Assembly (NCBI GenBank): GCA_034412795.1
Contig: DAOUMD010000068.1
Location: forward strand, 45,021-109,020
From: JAUVPY01 sp034412795
GTDB taxonomy: Bacteria; Chloroflexota; Anaerolineae; 4572-78; NAK82
Direction: 5' to 3'
DNA length: 64,000 nt
The notes below the pieces were generated by a model. The model did not search any database and was not told the DNA's origin. It saw only the letters and a program-made list of their open reading frames with translations. The translations under genes were made by a program, and so were the position numbers. This document shows, one piece after another, positions 9,313 through 18,500 of this stretch (within the stretch, counting starts at the first letter, position 1; each line of letters starts with the position of its first letter).

Positions 9313-11148
9313 ATGAATATAGATCTTGCACCTCAATTGGGGTATTTCACTGTCTTTGGTTTCACAAGGTCCTCCGAAAAACTTCGTGAATGGTCTGATC
9401 GCCTGGGTATCACCCCTAGGACTATAGATTTTGGTGATTGGGGGCACTTTTTCTTTTATACCTCCTATGGTGACGTTGAGGAGACAGAGGAGGCCATCAC
9501 GCTTAAGTTGGGTTTTGTCCGTTCCCCGGTTGGATCTCCCCTCTCAGCGCAGCAAATGGTAAATCAGGGGATTGTCACGCCTCAGATGATCAACCATCGG
9601 GAGTTGCGGGGTAATGCCCTCGTCGCTTGCCTGGGAAAAACAGAGGCCAGTTTTTCCGTATATCAAACACTCTTGTCAGCCTATCAACTGCATTACGCAG
9701 TGTCAGGTGAGGACATCCTGTGCTCGGACAGCCTGCGGTGCCTCGTTGCTGCATTAGGTCACGTAGAGTTAAATGAGGATGTCATCCCCTGGCACTTTGC
9801 GTTGTTGTACGTGCCGGGACGTTTTACTTTTTTCCGCAACGTGCAGCGTTTGCTCCCCGGTGAGCTTTTACAGTGGAAAGAGGGAAAACTTGACGTGTGC
9901 ATTGCTCAGGATCTGCGTTTTGACGACGGTGGTCCCAGGTTTGACTACGTTGATGACGGTACAACTACCTTCGTGCACAAGCGTCTGAGTGGGGTGTTGC
10001 GCGCCTATATGGATGAAGTTGAAGAATCTGGAAAAGGCGGTCTGGGTAGCTTCTTATCCGGCGGCATTGACTCTTCTCTCCTTCAGCTCATCATCAATGA
10101 ACAATCCTCGCAAGAGCCACGGTCGTTCACTTTTGCTCCCACAGGGGCGCCAAACTTTGAGTTCGAGATAGAGCACGCCCGGCGGGCGAGCGAAGTCTTT
10201 GGCACGGAGCATACCTTTGTCGAAATCGCTCCCCAAGACTTTCCTGACCTGCTGGTCAGGGCGACTGATATACTGGCGCAGCCCGTTATTACCGATCCAG
10301 AACCCAACAAGCTGGCCCTCGCGGAATATCTCAGCCAAAATGTCCATGACCTCCACTTCTTTGTCAATGGGCTGGCAGCCGGTACGCTTTTTGGTAGCGC
10401 ACAGGCTCAAAGGGTAAAGATGCTCGATAGGCTGGGCAAGATTCCTATGTCCCAGTACGCTCTTAGAGCGATAGGGACGCTGCTTAAACCGTTCGTGTCC
10501 GGCCGCGCTCAAAGTCTGCTAAAGGCCGCAGACCTGCTGGCCCAGGCAGATAACCCCGACTCCTTCATAATCCGCATCAACACTGTAGGGACTCATGCAG
10601 AATTCGATCTCCCACGCCGTTTCTTTGGAGATGAGGTTGTCCTAAAGGCACTCCGGTACAGGCATGACCTGGAGGCGCAATACCTGGGTAGCAATCACCC
10701 GATCGAAAAAGCCTATGTGATATTTTTGATCACGCACGTTTACGAGGTACAAGTCCAGAGCCAACGGCTGTTTCTCTCTCAGAAGAAGGAGCAAATCTAT
10801 CCCTTTACGGATGAAGACATCATCCGAATGGCCTTTGCCTTTCGGCCAGACGTGAGGTACGTCGCGCATTCCACCTATAAATATCCGTTCAGGAGGATAT
10901 TGGCGCAGAGATCGTCTTCCACAGTTGGAATGGGCCGGGAGCGCAAGGGGGGGACGTTGGTGTTTAAAGACCTCATTACCTGGATGCGATCTGGCCCGCT
11001 GCACGAGATGGTAAGGGATATTGAAGTTCCCGGCTTTATGAGTAGGAAAGAGTTTGAGAATCTCATTCAGCATCCAAACTGGTTTCTGTGGAGTTTACTG
11101 ACGTTTGACATTTTCCAGAAGAGAATCCTTAATTCCCGAGGTAAATGA
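9313..11148 (+). CDS. Asparagine-synthase-like amide ligase without glutaminase cysteine
   Basis: The 611-residue protein has the asparagine synthetase B layout. An Ntn-hydrolase-like N-terminal half is followed by the ATP-pyrophosphatase half, whose PP-loop SGGIDSS lies at residues 249-255. The N-terminus is MNIDLAPQLGYF rather than the M-C-G-I start needed for glutamine hydrolysis. It therefore probably cannot take ammonia from glutamine and instead joins an amine to an adenylated carboxylate, as beta-lactam synthetase and lasso-peptide cyclases do. It lies 6 bp after the MmgE/PrpD gene and ends the polysaccharide cluster. Its product is unknown. Confidence 0.75.
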   Translation: MNIDLAPQLGYFTVFGFTRSSEKLREWSDRLGITPRTIDFGDWGHFFFYTSYGDVEETEEAITLKLGFVRSPVGSPLSAQQMVNQGIVTPQMINHRELRGNALVACLGKTEASFSVYQTLLSAYQLHYAVSGEDILCSDSLRCLVAALGHVELNEDVIPWHFALLYVPGRFTFFRNVQRLLPGELLQWKEGKLDVCIAQDLRFDDGGPRFDYVDDGTTTFVHKRLSGVLRAYMDEVEESGKGGLGSFLSGGIDSSLLQLIINEQSSQEPRSFTFAPTGAPNFEFEIEHARRASEVFGTEHTFVEIAPQDFPDLLVRATDILAQPVITDPEPNKLALAEYLSQNVHDLHFFVNGLAAGTLFGSAQAQRVKMLDRLGKIPMSQYALRAIGTLLKPFVSGRAQSLLKAADLLAQADNPDSFIIRINTVGTHAEFDLPRRFFGDEVVLKALRYRHDLEAQYLGSNHPIEKAYVIFLITHVYEVQVQSQRLFLSQKKEQIYPFTDEDIIRMAFAFRPDVRYVAHSTYKYPFRRILAQRSSSTVGMGRERKGGTLVFKDLITWMRSGPLHEMVRDIEVPGFMSRKEFENLIQHPNWFLWSLLTFDIFQKRILNSRGK

Positions 11149-11454
11149 CAGTTTGAGCTTGAGGCGGGTTAGCATAGAGAAGTTGTTCAGCGAGTTTCTA
11201 ACTTTTTGATGAGACTCTAACCCTTTTCCTATGAGATTCATACGAAATTCTTGTACTCTTCATATACATTCTTATCGTGGTTTGTTGTGTATGCAGGTGC
11301 TTGGGCGAAATGGGTGCTCACTTGGATGGCCCTAATTCGTTGACTCTACTCGCTCATCTCTCTCCCTATCCCAAGCCTTAGATTTAAGATAGTACTTAGG
11401 AAGCCTGAGAGTGTTCTCTTTTCTTCGCAGGACTCCTTAGAAAGGATAATGAGG
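11149..11454 (+). other. Intergenic region before the first giant secreted protein
   Basis: About 300 bp without a coding frame. It is AT-richer than the flanking genes. I see no convincing terminator stem with a T-run and no promoter pair with good spacing. The start of the next gene is best placed at the ATG at 11455, which has AAAGGA eight bases upstream; the ATG at 11449 lies too close to that site. Confidence 0.4.
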
Positions 11455-14400
11455 ATGGGAAATTCGATAAAGCGTATATTGTTTGTAGTGTTGTCTTTTT
11501 GTTTGATGGTCACATCCCTTACGTCAGTGGCGCCTTCAACTAAGGCTCAGGTTACTCCTGATTGGTCCTGGTTAGCGTCTGATGTGGACGGGGACGGATT
11601 GACGAACGAAGTTGAGGTTGGCGGGTGGTGCAACGCCTTGGGGTGCTTTCAGACCGACTACTTGGATGCCGACAGCGATGACGATGGGTTGAGTGATGGC
11701 GAGGAAAAGCTATTCGAATCAGATCCTACCAGCGACGCCAGCCCTGGCATTTACGTCATTTACCAAGATTCCTTCCAGACCAAGGAGTATTACCCTTGGC
11801 AACCATATGGACATCAATTGATCGCGCGTGGTGACGACTTTGACCCACCCCGCCCCGACTCAATTGATGTCAAGTATGGCCACGGGACCGACCTGGACGC
11901 TGTGGTGGTGCGGCGGGGCACCACCTTTTATGTCGGCGGACCATCTGGCGCCGACCTCCAGATATCAAAGAGCAATTCCGGACTGAGCACCCTGTCGAAG
12001 AGTCGGGATGTATATACGGGTAAGTGGCGGGTGACGGTGCCTTCGAGCGGCACAGTGGGCAAATATACGCTTGAGTTGGCTGGCAAGAGCCTAGATTTGT
12101 TTGTTATCTTTGAGTTGCCCAGCCCCTCGGGCGAATTAACGCAGAAGGCGATTGAGAAATTCCTATACGACGATGACTCCCAGGTAGTCTATGACAGCAC
12201 ATCCATATTGTTGGGCGATGATCAATACAACTATTCTTATGGTTTCGTCACCGAGGGCTATGGATATGGATTCGACAATCAGCAATACAATCGCTATATC
12301 CTGGAAGACTACGTGATTAAAGCCATCAACGGCAAAAGCAGCCAGAAATCGGCGGCTGACGCCCTGAGTAACAAGGTTGATGCAGAAACGGTCTTCAGCA
12401 ATCCTCGGGTCTTTTTTGACTCTTGGAAGGTGTTACATCCTGGCACAAATCCCAGAAATCAGTGCTCCACCATCGCAGGTCTTCTATCGGCCTTCGGCCG
12501 GACGGCTGGTATTCCGTCACGACCGGTGATGGTAGATTGGCGGAATATTTCATTTGATCACGCTACTGAAATCTGGTTGTATGGGACTTGGCGGACGTAT
12601 CGCGGTTACAACCGGCTGGAAATGACCTATCCCCCGGACAATAACAAAATCGGCTGCAGTGAGCCGCAGTGGCCGCAGTGTGGCAACAATAAGTACTACA
12701 GTCGTTCCAGTTGGGGACAAAGCTATTACAGGCCTTGGCATTCTGGCGGCGGCGGCGGCGGTAATCTGATCGTCTTGGGGGATGAAAACTGGCAGCAAGT
12801 ATGGGGAGTCGGTTATCGTTGGCCAAGTTGGGATGTGGACACGATAAAGCGAGATCCCTACAGATTGGCGACTCAGAACGCAAACTACTGGGGGCACTTC
12901 GGCTGGACCAGCGAGCCAACGGACACCGGTTATCCTGGTTGGCCGTCTCCGCCCAGTAGCACAAGCACTTCAGCCACGGAAGGGATGGCGCTTGACGTAC
13001 AATCCGCCGAGGTTCAACTGGGTGACGTGGTGGCCGAGTATGGCCTTGACTTGGATGGCAACGGCCAATACGATCAACTTGTGATCGAGGTGGAAGTAAG
13101 CGCCACGCAGCCTGGCTCCTACTGGCTGTTGGGCCAGCTTGGCGCCAGCCGTCCAGAGCCGAGTTTGATAGGTAGCGGTGGACTCATCGCTCAGGCATTG
13201 ATCCCTCTTAATTTGGTGGAAGGGACCCAGGTCGTTCAATTGTCCTTCGGCGGTACAGACATCTCGCTGGCGCGGGTGGATGGCCCCTATCTACTGAGAG
13301 GGATGTGGATCACCGATGTAGAAGCACCTGGCCTGGCTGAGTTTGCTAACAACAGCCTGGTTAGTCGGGAATATGCCTATACTACGGCTCCATACCGCTT
13401 TGAGAACTTCGAGACGTACGGCGCAATGTTGTCTGACAGTTATACACATTATGATCTCGACAGCGATGGTGATGGTCGTCCCGAAGTTCTGGTGGTGACT
13501 ACCGGTATCAACGTATTCCAGCCGGGGGGTTACACAGTTGGGGCTAGTCTTTACGACAGTCAGGATAGATTCATTGCGCACACTAGCTGGGCGGGAGCGG
13601 GACCTGAGGTGACCTTACGTTTTGAGGGTGTGGCGGGGACTTTTGGCCCTTACACGGTGCGGGACCTAGAATTGTTTAACTCCGAGGGACAGGGTATTGA
13701 CTACATCGCTGAGGCGTATACGATTGTTCCCATCCCGGCCCTGACTGGCCCCGAAACGGCTTCTTTGGATGTCTTGCCTGCTGGGGCAGAGACCCTGATG
13801 GTGCTGGGAGAAACGATAACGCCGACTAATGTTTTCAGCGAGGCGCTTGTGGCTGGTAATCTAGTGGTGGAAGCCGAGGTGCAGGTATCGGAAGCGGGGT
13901 TTTACAAGCTGGAGGCGTGGTTGACCAATGAGGATGGCGAATTGGTTACCTGGGCCGAGGGGCAGTCTACTGGTTTGGCGGTCGGCAAGCAGGTTCTGTC
14001 TCTCACCTTCGATGGCGGTGCTATCCGCACGCGCGGCTTGGCCGGGCCTTACACGGTGGTAGCGCTGAAAGTGTTGGCCGGGGATGAGGGTTATGAGGTG
14101 CTCGACAAGGTTGACGTGGCTCTGACAACACAAGCCTACACACTGGACCAGTTTGCCTCCGTCGATAGTCTTATCTTGGTCGACGCCATGGAAGATGGGG
14201 ACGACCAGTGGACTGCAGATGCACCGTGGAGGATCAGTCGAGGCGTGCCCAGTCGCCTATCGCATGCCTGGTATGGCACCGATGCCGATGCCTCGCTTAT
14301 GCTTGCTTTGCCCATTGATCTTTCATACAAGATGCCGGTTGTACTTCGATTCCAGACGGCTTACAACCTGGGTGGTGATGCAGCTAAGGGCTACGTGGAA

Positions 14401-15306
14401 GCCTCAACCGACGGCGCTGAGTGGGATATTTTGTCAACTATCTCTGGTGATGTATCCTGGTCAACTCAGTTGCTTGACCTGAGCGATTACTACGACGAGG
14501 AGAATGTTTACCTCAGGTTCCGTCTGGTCTCGGCTGGAGGCACCGCGAATGATGGCTGGTACATCGACGATGTGTTAGTGGCTGGCAAGATGGACACGGA
14601 TGGTGATGGTCTTTCGGACCAGGACGAGGCGCTCTATGGCACTGATCCGAACAACCCGGACAGCGATGGAGATGGGATGTCCGATGGCTGGGAGGTAGAG
14701 AACGGATCCGACCCGCTGGTCAGCGACCCTGGAGACGATGTCGATGGTGACGGACTGAATAGTTTGCAGGAGTACCAGAATGGGACCGATCCGGAGGACG
14801 CCGACAGCGATGATGATGGGCTGTCGGATGGGGACGAAGTGATCATCCATGGAACCGATCCAAACAACCCAGACAGCGATGATGATGGGCTGTTGGACGG
14901 GGACGAAGTGACCATCTATGGCACCGATCCGAACAACCCGGATGAAGACGAGGATGGGTTGTTGGATGGGGATGAAGTGACCATCCACGGCACGGATCCG
15001 AACAACCCGGATAGCGATGGAGATGGGCTGCTGGACGGGGATGAAGTGACCATCTATGGTACCGGTCCAGGCAACCTGGATAGCGATGGGGATGGGATCC
15101 CCGACGGTTGGGAGGTGGCCCAGGGACTGAACCCTCTAGATGGCGCCGACGCGAATGCCGATCCCGATGAAGATGGTCTGACGAATTGGGAGGAATTTCA
15201 GTCGCATACGGATCCCCACAATCCGGACACCGATGGGGACGGTATCCTGGATGGTTCAGATCCCTATCCTTTGCCAACATTCTTTTTCCCGCTCATTTAT
15301 AAATAG
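11455..15306 (+). CDS. Giant secreted protein: transglutaminase-like core with thrombospondin type 3 repeats
   Basis: The 1283-residue protein opens with a signal peptide (about residues 1-31). An Asp-rich calcium-binding segment (DVDGDGLTNEVE, then DADSDDDGLSDGEE) follows. A transglutaminase-like region has Cys337 in NQCSTIAGLLSAFGRTAGIP and His369 in FDHATEIWLYGTW. Next come about three repeats of a DLDGNGQYDQLVIEVEV-type domain, a MAM-like beta-sandwich (about 905-1045), a long thrombospondin type 3 array and the tail FFFPLIYK. Transglutaminase-like folds can be cross-linkers or proteases, and which applies here cannot be told. It should act outside the cell and be stabilised by calcium. 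It is a tandem paralogue of the next gene. Confidence 0.75.
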   Translation: MGNSIKRILFVVLSFCLMVTSLTSVAPSTKAQVTPDWSWLASDVDGDGLTNEVEVGGWCNALGCFQTDYLDADSDDDGLSDGEEKLFESDPTSDASPGIYVIYQDSFQTKEYYPWQPYGHQLIARGDDFDPPRPDSIDVKYGHGTDLDAVVVRRGTTFYVGGPSGADLQISKSNSGLSTLSKSRDVYTGKWRVTVPSSGTVGKYTLELAGKSLDLFVIFELPSPSGELTQKAIEKFLYDDDSQVVYDSTSILLGDDQYNYSYGFVTEGYGYGFDNQQYNRYILEDYVIKAINGKSSQKSAADALSNKVDAETVFSNPRVFFDSWKVLHPGTNPRNQCSTIAGLLSAFGRTAGIPSRPVMVDWRNISFDHATEIWLYGTWRTYRGYNRLEMTYPPDNNKIGCSEPQWPQCGNNKYYSRSSWGQSYYRPWHSGGGGGGNLIVLGDENWQQVWGVGYRWPSWDVDTIKRDPYRLATQNANYWGHFGWTSEPTDTGYPGWPSPPSSTSTSATEGMALDVQSAEVQLGDVVAEYGLDLDGNGQYDQLVIEVEVSATQPGSYWLLGQLGASRPEPSLIGSGGLIAQALIPLNLVEGTQVVQLSFGGTDISLARVDGPYLLRGMWITDVEAPGLAEFANNSLVSREYAYTTAPYRFENFETYGAMLSDSYTHYDLDSDGDGRPEVLVVTTGINVFQPGGYTVGASLYDSQDRFIAHTSWAGAGPEVTLRFEGVAGTFGPYTVRDLELFNSEGQGIDYIAEAYTIVPIPALTGPETASLDVLPAGAETLMVLGETITPTNVFSEALVAGNLVVEAEVQVSEAGFYKLEAWLTNEDGELVTWAEGQSTGLAVGKQVLSLTFDGGAIRTRGLAGPYTVVALKVLAGDEGYEVLDKVDVALTTQAYTLDQFASVDSLILVDAMEDGDDQWTADAPWRISRGVPSRLSHAWYGTDADASLMLALPIDLSYKMPVVLRFQTAYNLGGDAAKGYVEASTDGAEWDILSTISGDVSWSTQLLDLSDYYDEENVYLRFRLVSAGGTANDGWYIDDVLVAGKMDTDGDGLSDQDEALYGTDPNNPDSDGDGMSDGWEVENGSDPLVSDPGDDVDGDGLNSLQEYQNGTDPEDADSDDDGLSDGDEVIIHGTDPNNPDSDDDGLLDGDEVTIYGTDPNNPDEDEDGLLDGDEVTIHGTDPNNPDSDGDGLLDGDEVTIYGTGPGNLDSDGDGIPDGWEVAQGLNPLDGADANADPDEDGLTNWEEFQSHTDPHNPDTDGDGILDGSDPYPLPTFFFPLIYK

Positions 15307-15347
15307 GAGGCTGTTTGCCAGTAACCCTCAGGTTTAAGTGACGTGGA

Positions 15348-15376
15348 GGAGGTGACATTTAGTCGCCTCCTTTTTC
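15348..15376 (+). terminator. Rho-independent terminator
   Basis: GGAGGTGAC (15348-15356) pairs with GTCGCCTCC (15362-15370) with one G-U pair and a five-base loop, followed by TTTTTC. It lies 42 bp after the first giant secreted protein gene, so the two paralogues are probably transcribed separately. Confidence 0.75.
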
Positions 15377-15579
15377 TTTGACAGTTACCCTATGCCCTGG
15401 TGGAATCCCGCCGAGGACGAAAATCTAGCGTGGCGGAGGTTGAAAACTTCTGCTACGGTTGCTTTCTAACCATTTTCATAGGATCTTACTATAAAGTTCG
15501 AAGATTAATCGTGTAGAATGAAGTCGTTGCAGTTCAGTTCTGTTGGCTCAGCCTATCTGAGCAATCCTGGAGGAGTAAA

Positions 15580-18500
15580 ATGCCTAAAAAGCGCATAAAG
15601 TATCTGATTGTGTTGGCCCTTTGGCTGTTTCCCATATTCACGCCATCTTTTGCGCCGGCCGCTATAGCGCAGGGCTCCGGCTGGTCCTACGTGTCGGCGG
15701 ACTTTGATGGTGATGGGATGCCGAACGCTATTGAAGAAGCGGGATGGTGTAACGCCGTCGGCTGCTTCCAGACTGATCCGCAGGACTGGGACAGCGATGA
15801 CGATGGACTTACGGATGGTGAGGAGAAGTTGTACGAAACCGACCCGCAGGATGCGTATAGCCCTGGTATATATGTCGCTTATGAAGATCATCTGAAGACT
15901 CGCCAATACTCGGCCAAAGACTCTCACTCTGTCCAGCCCTGGGGCTGGCAACAGTATGGTAACCGTTACATCAGCCTCGACGCTGTGGTCGTGCGCCGGG
16001 GTTCGACTTTCACCGTGGGCGGCCCGCCTAACGCGACCATTCAGGTTCAAGAAAGCACCTCTCTGACCGACCTGACGCCAGAGCGGGATCCCTGTAGCGG
16101 TCGGTGGCACATCTCGGTGCCCACAGGCGGCACTGTGGGCAAATACCAGATCACCCTACAGGAGGAAGGCATTTGGAGCCAGAGTCTCAACCTGTACGTC
16201 GTTTTTGAACTCCCTACACCGACCTCAAGCTTTACTCAGGCTATGATCGACACCTTCTTGTACGATGACGACCCTGAAAACACGAGGGACGAGATTGGCG
16301 TCAACTTGGGTGTTTATGAGTACACACAAGAAGAAGAAGGTTATTCGTGGATCCCCGATACTGGCTGGATAAGCGCCGGTTACGGTTATGCGTTTTATCT
16401 CCAGCCCTTCGAACCGTTTGTGTTCGAGGATCACGTCATCGAGACTATCAACGGTCGTACTAATCAATGGGATGCTGCCAAGGACCTGATCGAGTACACA
16501 GATAAAGTGACCAGATTCCACATTCACAATTGGCACGAGAGTTCGTGGGAGGTGCTGAACGAGAATCCGGACAATGGCAATCAGTGTTCCAACGTTGCCG
16601 GTTTGTTGACCGCCTTCGAACGCTCGGCGGGTATCCCGGCCCGTCCTTTTTTCGTGGACTGGGTGCATCGCTCTTTTGACCACTCGGCGGAGATGTGGTT
16701 AAACGGTAATTGGTATGCCGGACGCGGTTACAACTGGGGTGGAGATGGTGAACCGGAAGGATGCACGCTGGGAACCACTGGATGTGGCAGTACCTCAGGT
16801 TGCAAGTGTGGTTTTGTAGGGCCCAAGAGTAGATCCTCGTGGGGCTACAAACCCTTTCATTCGCATGGCGGGGGAATCGGCCAGGTGATTGCGGCCTCTG
16901 GCGAGGACATGGTCCTAGCTGATTTGCAGGCCTGGCCTTCACAGGCGTGGAATGAGTATCGTTGGCCAAGCTGGGATTGGAACAGTATCGTGCGCAAGGA
17001 TTGGTTTGAGACTCTGTTTGTTCCATATTGGTCGGGGCACGGCTGGTCGCAGGAGCCTCAGGTTACCGGAACCCCACCCAATGTGTGGCCGCCGGTTACC
17101 GATTTCAGCATTAGTGTGCCCAGCAGCCAGTCTGTTGCCCAGACGGCTTCCGTCGAAGTCCCGATCAACCTCAACACCTCCAACGGTTTCGACAACATCG
17201 TTGATCTCTCAGTCACAGGCTTGCCACCCAACACGACATATTCCTTCGAGCCCGACTACTACTGCGTGCCGAATTGCTCCCGGACGTTGGTTATCACGGC
17301 AAGCGACCAAACGCCGGTCGGCACCTACGCCCCGATCACTGTTGAGGGGTCGGGCGGGTTGGATCGCGAAGCGACCTTCGAGCTAAACGTCACGTCTCCG
17401 CCCGACTTCACCATCGAAGTGTTGCCTCAGAGCCAGGTTGTCACCCCAACTGGTTCGGTGGACTACACGGTTACGTTGGACGCCCTGTTTGGCTTTGACG
17501 AGACGGTCAACCTGTCGGTCGACAACGTGCCGATCAGCACGACGGCGACTTTCCTGCCCTCGCCTGAGGTCGTGCCGCCCGGCAGCCGAACGCTGCGTAT
17601 CACCACCTCCGACACGCCGACCGATACCTACGATCTGGTGGTCAACGGCGAGAGTGCCTCAGTGCAGCACTCGGACGTGGCTGCGCTCATCGTTGACGAC
17701 GGAGGAAGCCTGTCAGGCCAAGGCGGTTTGGGCCTGACTGTTCTTACCGATTCACCCACCCCAGAAACGGACCGTATGGCGCAAAGTAGTTCAACAGAAT
17801 GGTATGTCGGTGGTCTGCGCGACTATGGCCTGGACCTGGACGGCGACGGCTACTACGACCAATTGGTGATTGAGATCGAGGTGGTTGCCCCTCAGGCGGG
17901 TACCTACTGGATCCAGGCGGATATCGGCCCCGATCATTTTGTCGAAGACCTGCTTTGGACGGGCGGCCTCATTGCTGGCGACGCGGTTCGCGTCGATCTG
18001 GCTGAGGGCTCCAATACGGTCCAATTTGCTTTTGAGGGTCTGGACATCTCTTCAGCGAGAGTAGATGGGTCATACGTTCTGAAGTATCTGTCTATCACCG
18101 ACGTGGACAACCCCACACCGGAGGACTTCGCCAACCAGTCGCTGGGGTACTGGCGGTCCGTGTACACCACCGCCGCTTACCGGGCCTATGACTTCCAGAA
18201 CTGGGGAGCGGCGCTGTCCGGTGTGGTCAGTGAACAGGGCATCGACAGCGATGGCGATGGGCGTTACGAGGGGCTGACCCTGAACGTAGGGCTGGACATC
18301 TTCAAGCCGGGGACATACACGGTGCAAGGTGGCTTGTATGACGCTCAGGGGCAGTTCATTGGCTGGGCCGATTGGACGGGAACCGGTTCGACGGCTGTGC
18401 TGAACTTTATGGCCTTGAAAGGTACGGTGGGGCCCTACACACTGGGTGAAGTCAACTTGATAAACGCCGAGGGTGTCATCATCGACTCGATGGCAGGTGC

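Noticed and set aside
14575..15280. Overlapping minus-strand open frames opposite the first thrombospondin array
   Set aside because: Same cause: repetitive Asp codons on the plus strand produce stop-free antisense frames.
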